Assembly (NCBI RefSeq): GCF_001898575.1
Contig: NZ_MKUD01000045.1
Span: 265,382 to 329,381, forward strand
Direction of reading: 5' to 3'
Source: Spirosoma sp. 48-14
GTDB taxonomy: Bacteria; Bacteroidota; Bacteroidia; Cytophagales; Spirosomataceae
Length of the DNA stretch: 64,000 bases
The notes under the pieces were generated by a model, which saw only the letters and a list, made by a program, of their open reading frames with translations, made no database searches and was not told the origin of the DNA. This document shows, one piece after another, positions 56,120-64,000 of the stretch; the stretch's first letter is position 1, and the number at the start of each line of letters is the position of its first letter. Made by a program: the position numbers and the translations under genes.

Positions 56120-58327
56120 ATGATTACAATCGATACGACACATCAGCCAATTTGGACAACGAATCGACTACGTACCCATACTCTATCTCTGCTATTGGTG
56201 CTGTCTATGTTGGGGGCACTGACCACGTATGCTCAATCGGTAACCCGAATCGACAGCCTGCCCGCAGATGGATTGTCGCTCGTGAAGGGCTGGCGCTGGC
56301 ATACCGGCGATAACCCGGCCTGGGCTAATACCTCGTTCGATGACAGCCGATGGGATACCATCCGGCCAGGACGTCCGATAACGCGCCTGGACAACGTCAA
56401 AAACCATCCTCTTGGCTGGCTGCGCTATACCTTCACGCTTAATACAGATACGCTGCCTGTTTCTCTGGCAGCTACGCTCAATCAGGCCGGGGCTTCGGAC
56501 ATCTATATAGACGGGTCACGATGGCAACAACTGGGGCGTGTCGGGTCAACCTATCAGACTCAGCGGTCTTATACGCCATCCGATCATGCGATCTACCTTC
56601 TGCCCCCCTTAGCTCCCGGTCGTCATGTACTGGCTGTACGGCTTTCGCAGCTATCGCCCCCCTGGTATTCGCCTAAGTTCCTTTATTTTACCCTGCCTGT
56701 TTTCCGAATTACGTTGTTCGAAGCGCAGCACCTGGCCACGAGTCAGTTTAACCGACTGTATACCCAGGCGCTTGGCAATTACCTGCTGGTCGGTATCTTC
56801 TTCATGCTGGCGGTTATCCACTTTCTTTATTATTACTACCGCCGAAAGCGGGTCAATCTGGTATTCGGGCTAACCATGCTTTCAGGGGCCTTCTGCATTA
56901 CACTAGTCGAATTGCTGGGCCTCATCACTGATCCATCAATTGGCGAATGGCTTATTGTAAGCCAGGGCTTACTCGTATCCCTCTTTATGCTGATGCTCCT
57001 GATCACCTATTACGTCTACCTGGATCAGCCCTTACCCTGGTTTTTAGTCATTGAGGGTATTTTGCTGATTACCCCCCGGTGTATAATGTCCTTATCGTCA
57101 TCCTGGCAAGTCGCCAGCATTTTATCCATTCTGGCCATTACTGGGCTATTTGCCGATGGCATACGGGTCAGCATCAATGCCATTCGGGCCAAACAAATAA
57201 ATGCCCGGTTCATGCTCAGTAGTATTCTTGTCATGCTGGTCATCCTGCTGCTGGGTGGCTTTATAAGCTGGTGGTTATCGATCCACTTCCCAGCTTATAA
57301 TGCAATTTTGTCAGCCATGACGAATCTGCTTTTCTTCCTGACACTACCGATCACATTTGCTATCATACTAGCCCGTGAACATGCCCAGACGAACAAAACG
57401 CTGGAAGAACGACTGGTACAGGTGCAACAGCTATCTGCCGAAAAAGAAAATATTCTGACCCAGCAAAACGAAACCCTCGAACAACAGGTGACCCAGCGCA
57501 CATCTGAACTGACGCAATCGTTGACCGAACTTCGCGAGACACAGCAACAGCTAATTCAACGCGAAAAAATGGCTAGCCTGGGCGAGCTTACAGCGGGTAT
57601 AGCCCACGAAATACAAAACCCTCTCAACTTCGTCAATAACTTTGCCGAGGTATCGGGCGAGTTACTGGTCGAACTTCGGGACGAACAACAAAAAGGGGCG
57701 AACCGCGACCTGACACTGGAAGAAGAACTGCTGGACGATCTGACGGGTAATCTGCAAAAGATTCGGCAACACGGTAGTCGGGCAGCAAGTATTATCAAAG
57801 GCATGCTGGGTCATGCCCGCACCAGTACTGGTCAGCGGGAGCCAACCGACCTGAATACCCTCTGTAACGAATACCTTCGGTTGGCCTATCATGGCCTCCT
57901 GGCAACAGACAAGCAGTTTAACGCCCAACTGGAAACTCATTTCGACCCCAATCTGAAAGAGGTAACTGTAGTGCCTCAGGATATGGGACGCGTACTACTC
58001 AATTTATTCAGCAATGCGTTCCATGCCGTTCGCGAAAAAGCGACTAAGGCTACTGGAGCATACCAGCCAACCGTCGTTGTACGTACGTATCAGGAAGATA
58101 CTGGGATCAGAATCACAATTCATGACAATGGTACGGGCATCCCCGATCAGGTCCGGGCTAAAGTATTCAATCCTTTTTTTACGACCAAACCTACCGGGCA
58201 GGGAACTGGCTTAGGCTTATCACTCAGTTACGACATCGTCACCAAAGGGCATGCTGGCTCGCTAACCTTCGATACGGTCCCCGACCAGGGAACAACATTT
58301 ACCATTTGGCTACCCATCAAACAGTAG
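56120..58327 (+). CDS. Sensor histidine kinase with 7TM-DISM-type sensory domain
   Basis: H-box MASLGELTAGIAHEIQNPLNFVNNFAEVS; N/G boxes NLFSNAFHAV, DNGTGIP, FFTTKPTGQGTGLGLSLSYDI; multi-TM N-terminal half. Confidence 0.94.
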   Translation: MITIDTTHQPIWTTNRLRTHTLSLLLVLSMLGALTTYAQSVTRIDSLPADGLSLVKGWRWHTGDNPAWANTSFDDSRWDTIRPGRPITRLDNVKNHPLGWLRYTFTLNTDTLPVSLAATLNQAGASDIYIDGSRWQQLGRVGSTYQTQRSYTPSDHAIYLLPPLAPGRHVLAVRLSQLSPPWYSPKFLYFTLPVFRITLFEAQHLATSQFNRLYTQALGNYLLVGIFFMLAVIHFLYYYYRRKRVNLVFGLTMLSGAFCITLVELLGLITDPSIGEWLIVSQGLLVSLFMLMLLITYYVYLDQPLPWFLVIEGILLITPRCIMSLSSSWQVASILSILAITGLFADGIRVSINAIRAKQINARFMLSSILVMLVILLLGGFISWWLSIHFPAYNAILSAMTNLLFFLTLPITFAIILAREHAQTNKTLEERLVQVQQLSAEKENILTQQNETLEQQVTQRTSELTQSLTELRETQQQLIQREKMASLGELTAGIAHEIQNPLNFVNNFAEVSGELLVELRDEQQKGANRDLTLEEELLDDLTGNLQKIRQHGSRAASIIKGMLGHARTSTGQREPTDLNTLCNEYLRLAYHGLLATDKQFNAQLETHFDPNLKEVTVVPQDMGRVLLNLFSNAFHAVREKATKATGAYQPTVVVRTYQEDTGIRITIHDNGTGIPDQVRAKVFNPFFTTKPTGQGTGLGLSLSYDIVTKGHAGSLTFDTVPDQGTTFTIWLPIKQ

Positions 58328-58380
58328 CTGGCCGGTTAGTAGCTCCAAGAGCCGCAGACGTTCTAAACATCCTATTTCAC

Positions 58381-58406
58381 GGTGTCGGTTATTAGTAACC
58401 GACACC
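58381..58406. terminator. Hairpin ggtgtcggtta-ttag-taaccgacacc
   Basis: 11-bp perfect stem downstream of the kinase. Confidence 0.6.
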
Positions 58407-58495
58407 ACCGCCAAACCATAGTGCCGCCACTACAGTGTCTAAAGCCTTAATCGCTTTTTGTGGTGAAAATTGAGTTGGTCAAACGAAAAATGCTC

Positions 58496-58503
58496 TAACT
58501 TTG
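58496..58503 (+). promoter_or_regulatory. Candidate -7 element TAACTTTG of guaA
   Basis: TAnnTTTG consensus with TTG at 58475-58477; 18 nt before the ATG at 58522. Confidence 0.5.
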
Positions 58504-58521
58504 CATTTTAGAGACCAATTC

Positions 58522-60054
58522 ATGGCCACCGAACAAATTCTGATTCTGGATTTTGGTTCGCAATACACCCAACTCATTGCCCGCCGGGTGCGCGAACTGA
58601 ACGTTTACTGCGAAATCCATCCGTATAATCACATTCCCACAATCACGGCTGACGTCAAGGGCATTATTCTTTCAGGTAGTCCATCATCCGTTCGTGATAT
58701 CGATGCACCTGAAGTTCATCTGGCAGCTTTTCGGCATAAACTCCCCATTTTAGGGGTATGCTATGGTGCTCAGTTACTGGCGCATACCAGCGGGGGCGAA
58801 GTACAGCCTTCTTCCATTCGCGAATATGGTCGGGCCAAACTCGGTACAGTCGATACCGAAAGTCCACTGCTAAAAGGTATTGACCAGCATTCGCAGGTCT
58901 GGATGTCGCATGCCGACACCATCACCAGCGTTCCCGATAATTTCACCATCATTGCTTCAACCGATACCGTTCGGGTAGCGGCTTTCCATATTGAGGGCGA
59001 GCCTACGTACGGGATTCAGTTCCACCCCGAAGTGACGCACTCGTTACAGGGCAAAACCTTGCTTCACAACTTTGTTGTCGACATTTGCGGCTGTGCCCAG
59101 AACTGGACATCTGAGTCGTTTGTCGAAAGTACAGTAGCCCAGCTAAAGCAAAAGCTAGGGAACGACAAAGTCGTGCTGGGCCTGTCGGGTGGAGTTGACT
59201 CGTCGGTTGCCGCCATGCTGATTCACCAGGCTATTGGCAGCAATCTCTACTGTATTTTTGTCGATAACGGTGTACTGCGGAAAGACGAATTCGAAACGGT
59301 ACTCGAATCGTACAAAACGCTGGGGCTTAACGTGAAAGGCGTCGATGCCAAAGACCGATTCTATACCGCGCTGGAGGGCCTGACCGACCCCGAAGCCAAG
59401 CGGAAAGCCATTGGCAAAACCTTTATTGATGTATTTGACCATGAAGCGCACCTGATTGAAGGGGTTTCGTGGCTGGGACAAGGGACTATTTACCCGGACG
59501 TGATCGAATCCGTATCCGTAAAAGGTCCTTCGGCTACCATCAAATCGCACCATAATGTGGGCGGCCTCCCCGATTTCATGAAGCTCAAAGTCGTGGAACC
59601 GTTAAATACCCTTTTCAAAGACGAAGTGCGGTCCGTTGGTCGAACACTCGGTCTACCCGATTTCATTCTTGGGCGCCACCCATTCCCCGGACCAGGGTTG
59701 GCGATACGGATTCTGGGTGATATCACACCTGAAAAAGTAGCGATTCTGCAACAGGTCGATGCCCTGTTCATCGACGGTCTGAAGCGCGAAGGGCTGTACG
59801 ACAAGGTATGGCAGGCGGGTGCGATTCTGCTGCCAGTTCAATCGGTTGGGGTTATGGGCGATGAGCGTACGTACGAGCGTGTCGTTGCCCTACGGGCTGT
59901 AACCTCTGTCGATGGAATGACCGCCGACTGGGCGCATCTGCCTTACGAATTTCTGGCCGATATATCGAACGAAATCATTAACCGGGTAAAGGGGGTTAAC
60001 CGTGTGGTGTATGATATTTCCTCCAAACCGCCTGCAACCATCGAGTGGGAATAA
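58522..60054 (+). CDS. guaA: GMP synthase (glutamine-hydrolysing)
   Basis: [61 protein letters not shown]-term [25 protein letters not shown]. Confidence 0.98.
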   Translation: MATEQILILDFGSQYTQLIARRVRELNVYCEIHPYNHIPTITADVKGIILSGSPSSVRDIDAPEVHLAAFRHKLPILGVCYGAQLLAHTSGGEVQPSSIREYGRAKLGTVDTESPLLKGIDQHSQVWMSHADTITSVPDNFTIIASTDTVRVAAFHIEGEPTYGIQFHPEVTHSLQGKTLLHNFVVDICGCAQNWTSESFVESTVAQLKQKLGNDKVVLGLSGGVDSSVAAMLIHQAIGSNLYCIFVDNGVLRKDEFETVLESYKTLGLNVKGVDAKDRFYTALEGLTDPEAKRKAIGKTFIDVFDHEAHLIEGVSWLGQGTIYPDVIESVSVKGPSATIKSHHNVGGLPDFMKLKVVEPLNTLFKDEVRSVGRTLGLPDFILGRHPFPGPGLAIRILGDITPEKVAILQQVDALFIDGLKREGLYDKVWQAGAILLPVQSVGVMGDERTYERVVALRAVTSVDGMTADWAHLPYEFLADISNEIINRVKGVNRVVYDISSKPPATIEWE

Positions 60055-60160
60055 ATGGACTAAACCGCCAGGACGCTAAGGCGCAAAGAATAAATGAATG
60101 TTTTTTTGTCTCCTGGCGTCCCTGCTGGTTGGTATCCGGTTCATAATTAACATTTCTCGC

Positions 60161-60188
60161 AAACGCCCGACTTACTGATCGGGCGTTT
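60161..60188. terminator. Intrinsic-terminator-like hairpin after guaA
   Basis: aaacgcccga / tcgggcgttt followed by tatttta. Confidence 0.8.
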
Positions 60189-60241
60189 TATTTTAGAAAA
60201 AATGCATACTTTCGCCCGCAATTCTAACCTTTTGTTTCTGT

Positions 60242-60787
60242 ATGAAAACCTTACAAATGACTCGGGTTCTGGCCCTCACGCTAGCCGGTGTATGTATGAC
60301 TATGATCAGCTTCGCACAAGGCGACAAAGCCAGCCGCCCCAGCCCTCCCGCTACCGCCAGCGGCAAAATTGGAGGAGCAACAATTACCATCAACTATGGC
60401 AGCCCATCGGTGAAAGGAAGAAATGTGTGGGACCCCGCTGGAACGCTGGCCCCATATGGTAAAGTATGGCGGGCCGGTGCCAACGAAGCCACCATCTTCG
60501 AAACCGATAAAGACATCAAAGTAGAAGGTAAAACCTTAGCTGCCGGCAAATACAGCCTGTTTGCCACGCCAGGCGAAAAAGAGTGGAAAATTATTTTCAA
60601 CTCACAAACCGGACAATGGGGCATCAAACGGGGTGGTGAAGCCAACCGCGACCCAGCCAACGACGTGCTGACGGTAGACGTTAAGCCCAAGAAAACGGCC
60701 ATGACCGAAAAACTGGTCTATGAGGTAAATGGCAAGGGGGTTGATCTGAAATGGGATACCGTCGATGTTCCCATCTCGATCAAATAA
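60242..60787 (+). CDS. DUF2911 domain-containing secreted protein
   Basis: GGATITINYGSPSVKGRNVWDPAGTLAPYGKVWRAGANEATIFETDKDIKVEGKTLAAGKYSLFATPGEKEWKIIFN. Confidence 0.95.
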   Translation: MKTLQMTRVLALTLAGVCMTMISFAQGDKASRPSPPATASGKIGGATITINYGSPSVKGRNVWDPAGTLAPYGKVWRAGANEATIFETDKDIKVEGKTLAAGKYSLFATPGEKEWKIIFNSQTGQWGIKRGGEANRDPANDVLTVDVKPKKTAMTEKLVYEVNGKGVDLKWDTVDVPISIK

Positions 60788-60797
60788 CCCTATTACT

Positions 60798-60853
60798 GAC
60801 CTACATGCAGAAAGGACCTGAACAGTTGTTCAGGTCCTTTCTGCATGTAGGTC
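60798..60853. terminator. Perfect 26-bp stem hairpin (4-nt loop) between convergent genes
   Basis: gacctacatgcagaaaggacctgaac (60798-60823) / gttcaggtcctttctgcatgtaggtc (60828-60853). Confidence 0.9.
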
Positions 60854-60869
60854 GATACACGTTCGGCTT

Positions 60870-61220
60870 TTAGTCAATTTTCAGCGCTTCCTGAGCCCGA
60901 TCGATTCCTTCTTCGGCTGAGTTAGCAGCCCTGTCGACGGTGTTGTTGAACGCTCTTTTTGCCTGGCCTGCTTTAGCCTGTCCATCCTCTTTGTATTTGT
61001 CGAATATCTGTTCAGCCTCGTTGGCGTACTGATTGGCAGAATTGCTTGCTTTCCCAACCACTCGGTCGACCTGAGATTTTACCTGATCAACACCATCTTC
61101 CCATTGACGTTGTAAATCGTCCATTCCCTGCGATAGTTTTTCGCGTGTTTCTTTTCCGCTGCGGGGGGCTGTCAGATAACCAATGGCCAGACCTGCTAAT
61201 ACTCCTCTTAGAAAGCTCAT
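60870..61220 (-). CDS. YtxH domain-containing protein
   Basis: MSFLRGVLAGLAIGYLTAPRSGKETREKLSQGMDDLQRQWEDGVDQVKSQVDRV. Confidence 0.92.
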   Translation of the reverse strand: MSFLRGVLAGLAIGYLTAPRSGKETREKLSQGMDDLQRQWEDGVDQVKSQVDRVVGKASNSANQYANEAEQIFDKYKEDGQAKAGQAKRAFNNTVDRAANSAEEGIDRAQEALKID

Positions 61221-61400
61221 ATTCGTGTTTGTTTTCAGTTTTGATTAACGATTGGTGATTCTTTTAAAAAAAGTATGCCATTTCATCTACCTGACCCCTA
61301 ACCAACTGGCTATCAATAACAAATTTCTTTTTCCGCAGGTACAGGCATCCCTAATTACATAAGTTATGAGTATTTTTTTCTACAGGATAGGGCAAACAAA

Positions 61401-61424
61401 GGGCCACTAGTTTCCTAGTGGCCC
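61401..61424. terminator. Hairpin gggccactag-tttc-ctagtggccc downstream of glmM
   Basis: 10-bp perfect GC-rich stem. Confidence 0.7.
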
Positions 61425-61478
61425 GGCAATAAAAGAGAGATATATGCCTGAAAATCGGTCTGACTGCTGCGGTAGTGC

Positions 61479-62891
61479 TTACCGATTCTCAGCGATGACC
61501 TCCCGAATGTCGCTAATGATCTTACCAGCCAGGTAGTCGGCCGTGGCTAGCGTATCTGATTCGGAGTAAATTCGGATAATAGGCTCTGTGTTGGATTTAC
61601 GCAAGTGTACCCACTCTTTATTAAACTCGATTTTCACCCCATCGATAGTATTGATCGGATTTCGGGCATATTTGGCCTGGATGCGATCAAGGACAGCATC
61701 GACGTTTATATCGGGGGTAAGCTCAATCTTATTTTTCGAGATATAATAATTGGGATACGTCCGCCGGAGAATAGAGGCCAGTTTACCCGACTTGGCCAGA
61801 TGGGTCAGGAACAGCGCAACCCCTACCAGTGCATCACGGCCATAATGGAGGTCTGGGTAAATAATGCCCCCATTGCCTTCGCCCCCAATTACAGCGTCTT
61901 TTTCTTTCATCATGTCTACCACGTTCACCTCTCCAACAGCCGATGCAAAATGCTGCCCACTATATTTCTGAGTGACATCCCGCAAAGCGATTGTACTCGA
62001 CATATTCGACACGGTATTGCTCGACCGGGGGCTTCCTGCTGGATTATTTTTCAGGACATAATCTGCAACGGCTACCAGCGTATATTCTTCGCCAAAGGGG
62101 GAACCATCTTCGCAAATCAGGGCCAACCGATCAACATCGGGGTCGACAACAATGCCGAGATCTGCTTTACCTTTCTGCATTTCCTTGATGATATCCCGGA
62201 GATTCTCTGGTAATGGTTCAGGATTATGGGCAAAATTTCCGGTTGGTTCGCAGTGCAGTTTGGTCACCTGTTCGACACCCAAAGCTTCCAGCAACATCGG
62301 AACGGCCAGACCACCCGTTGAGTTAACGGCATCCACCACAATACGGAAGTTCCGGGCGGCAATCGCTTCCTTATCGACTAACGGTAAAGCCAGAATCTGA
62401 TCGATATGTTTCTGAAGCCAGGTCGAATCGGCCCGGTACTGGCCTAACTTTCGTACCTCGGCAAAATCGAACGACTCAGCTTCGGCAATGGCTAAGACCT
62501 CGGCTCCGTCCTGTGCCGAAATAAACTCACCGGCTTCATTGAGTAGTTTAAGGGCGTTCCACTGAATGGGGTTATGGCTGGCGGTTAAGATAATACCTCC
62601 CGAAGCCACTTCGCCAGGTACCGCCAGTTCGACAGTGGGTGTCGTAGATAGGCCCAGGTCAATTACGTTAAGTCCAAGTCCCTGCAAGGTAGCAGCCACC
62701 AATTTAGAAATCATTTCGCCCGACAGCCGACCATCCCGGCCAATGACCACCGTCTGACGGTCGGGGTTACGCTGTCGCAGCCACTGCCCAAAGGCGGCTG
62801 TAAATTTAACTACATCTAAAGGTGTCAGGCCTTCTCCACTTTGTCCTCCAATCGTTCCTCGAATGCCGGAAATAGACTTTATTAATGCCAC
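61479..62891 (-). CDS. glmM: Phosphoglucosamine mutase-family protein
   Basis: SISGIRGTIGGQSGEGLTPLDVVKFTAAFG; GGIILTASHNPIQWNALKLL; DPDVDRLALI; GGEGNGGIIYP; HLRKSNTEPIIRIY. Confidence 0.93.
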   Translation of the reverse strand: MALIKSISGIRGTIGGQSGEGLTPLDVVKFTAAFGQWLRQRNPDRQTVVIGRDGRLSGEMISKLVAATLQGLGLNVIDLGLSTTPTVELAVPGEVASGGIILTASHNPIQWNALKLLNEAGEFISAQDGAEVLAIAEAESFDFAEVRKLGQYRADSTWLQKHIDQILALPLVDKEAIAARNFRIVVDAVNSTGGLAVPMLLEALGVEQVTKLHCEPTGNFAHNPEPLPENLRDIIKEMQKGKADLGIVVDPDVDRLALICEDGSPFGEEYTLVAVADYVLKNNPAGSPRSSNTVSNMSSTIALRDVTQKYSGQHFASAVGEVNVVDMMKEKDAVIGGEGNGGIIYPDLHYGRDALVGVALFLTHLAKSGKLASILRRTYPNYYISKNKIELTPDINVDAVLDRIQAKYARNPINTIDGVKIEFNKEWVHLRKSNTEPIIRIYSESDTLATADYLAGKIISDIREVIAENR

Positions 62892-63059
62892 GTGACGGGT
62901 TGGATAATTGTTTTGGTTAAATTGTAAAAATAGTTGATCGTGGTCAGTCGTCGATTACTTACCATTACTTATTTAATAGTAAGTTGTCAATTTCCGATAA
63001 AGAGCCGGGTTTAGTAGTAACCACGTACCTGTATAAACGAAAGACCCTACGTGACTAGT

Positions 63060-63890
63060 TTAGATGAATGTCAATTCTGATCGTAAAGTAGAATTAGCCC
63101 GTCCCATAAACGTACCGCTGATTGGCGCTGCCAGCTCGGGTTTGGCCGTTGATGTCAGAAAAACATGCCGATTCACAACCAGTGTGCCTTCGGTCGGGTC
63201 GAAACCACGCCAGCCTGCTCCGGGCAGATATGCTTCAGCCCAGGCATGAAGCTGATGCTCCTGCTGAGGGTTTCCCAGCAGATAGCCACTTACAAAGCGG
63301 GAAGCTATTCCTAAACTCCGGCAGGCTGCCATAAACAGGGTCGTATAATCACGACAGGAGCCCTTCCGTTGGCGCAGCGTTTGTTCGGGTGGTAATGGCA
63401 GACCTTCTTCACGAACTTCATAGGTAAATTTCCAGATCGTCTGATTAAGCGCCATCAAAAACGCTGTGGTCTGCCAGTTGGCCTGCGCTGCTAATTCTCT
63501 GGCCCAGCTTTCGACCTGCTCTGTTACACCCAGTTTGTCCAGGTACGGACGCAGTAATTCGTCTTCTGCTTTAGGGTACTGGAAAGGAACCTGCTGGGTA
63601 TCAAAGGGGAACAATACAAAATCGAACGAGTTGAATTCGTCGGATTCCAGTTCCATTTCAACAGTTACCCGCAAATGTGAGGTCAAATGACTGAAGTACA
63701 CGACCTGCTGTACATTACCTTCTACATCCACATTACGGACAATGCGTGCTGGTTCGGGATCAATCTGCAAGGTGTACGCTAGTAGCCGCTGATATGGATA
63801 CATACGCGGATACAGGTACAGCGTTTGTGGTCCTAATGCCACAGGTGCATCGTATGTATACTCAGATTCGTGCCGGACGTGCAGACGCAT
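63060..63890 (-). CDS. Transglutaminase family protein
   Basis: MRLHVRHESEYTYDAPVALGPQTLYLYPRMYPYQRLLAYTLQIDPEP; RKGSCRDYTTLFMAACRSLGIASRFVSGYLLG; HAWAEAYLPGAGWRGFDPTEG. Confidence 0.95.
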   Translation of the reverse strand: MRLHVRHESEYTYDAPVALGPQTLYLYPRMYPYQRLLAYTLQIDPEPARIVRNVDVEGNVQQVVYFSHLTSHLRVTVEMELESDEFNSFDFVLFPFDTQQVPFQYPKAEDELLRPYLDKLGVTEQVESWARELAAQANWQTTAFLMALNQTIWKFTYEVREEGLPLPPEQTLRQRKGSCRDYTTLFMAACRSLGIASRFVSGYLLGNPQQEHQLHAWAEAYLPGAGWRGFDPTEGTLVVNRHVFLTSTAKPELAAPISGTFMGRANSTLRSELTFI

Positions 63891-64000
63891 GGGAATGTAT
63901 ATAGGGTGTATGACGTATCATGTATGATTCTGACGGAGAAAATTTACAGCCTATATCCTACAATTAACCTCATACATTTTTTACGGCGCGAACTTTTTCA

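Noticed and set aside
61605-62213. 202-aa plus-strand ORF antisense to glmM
   Set aside because: Shadow ORF; the glmM frame has all catalytic motifs.
1-64000. tRNA or rRNA genes
   Set aside because: No cloverleaf-like or rRNA-like sequence was recognised by eye; a tRNAscan/Infernal run would be needed to exclude them formally.

Overview
The window looks like chromosomal DNA from a Cytophagales-type Bacteroidota (Spirosoma-like). Support comes from TAnnTTTG-type promoters, a T9SS-like C-terminal domain, SusC-like debris and many DUF1080/GH families. The housekeeping and accessory content includes: the end of a probable MarR gene, a rifamycin phosphotransferase-like enzyme (Rph), a CocE hydrolase, a complete RND tripartite efflux operon, an arsR-SRPBCC-DUF4256 cluster, an Rpn-type nuclease, hemW, mtgA, galM, guaA, glmM, a 7TM-DISM histidine kinase, a LolC/E-like permease, peptidases and serine hydrolases. 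A long central stretch (about 14-43 kb) is a partly decayed carbohydrate-utilisation region. Intact genes there (GH127, GH43, DUF1080, SSS transporter, DapA-family, MGH1-like) are interspersed with gene relics that I reconstructed by hand across frames: GH140, GH43, dienelactone hydrolase, GH95, DUF3826 and a TonB-plug-like piece. The strongest candidate for something undescribed is an isolated AT-rich 637-aa gene (37251-39164). It fuses an unrecognised ~330-aa N-terminal region to a nucleotide-cyclase-like domain resembling Pycsar cyclases, with no obvious effector neighbour. Other points of interest are an apparently intact IS200/IS605 element (TnpA + TnpB) with predictable ends, TAM and guide; a lipoprotein built of four 327-bp tandem units; a minimal MNT plus truncated HEPN-like pair; a 51-aa Cys/Lys-rich ORF absent from the ORF track; and several long perfect intergenic inverted repeats. 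All family calls were made by eye. No database searches were run.
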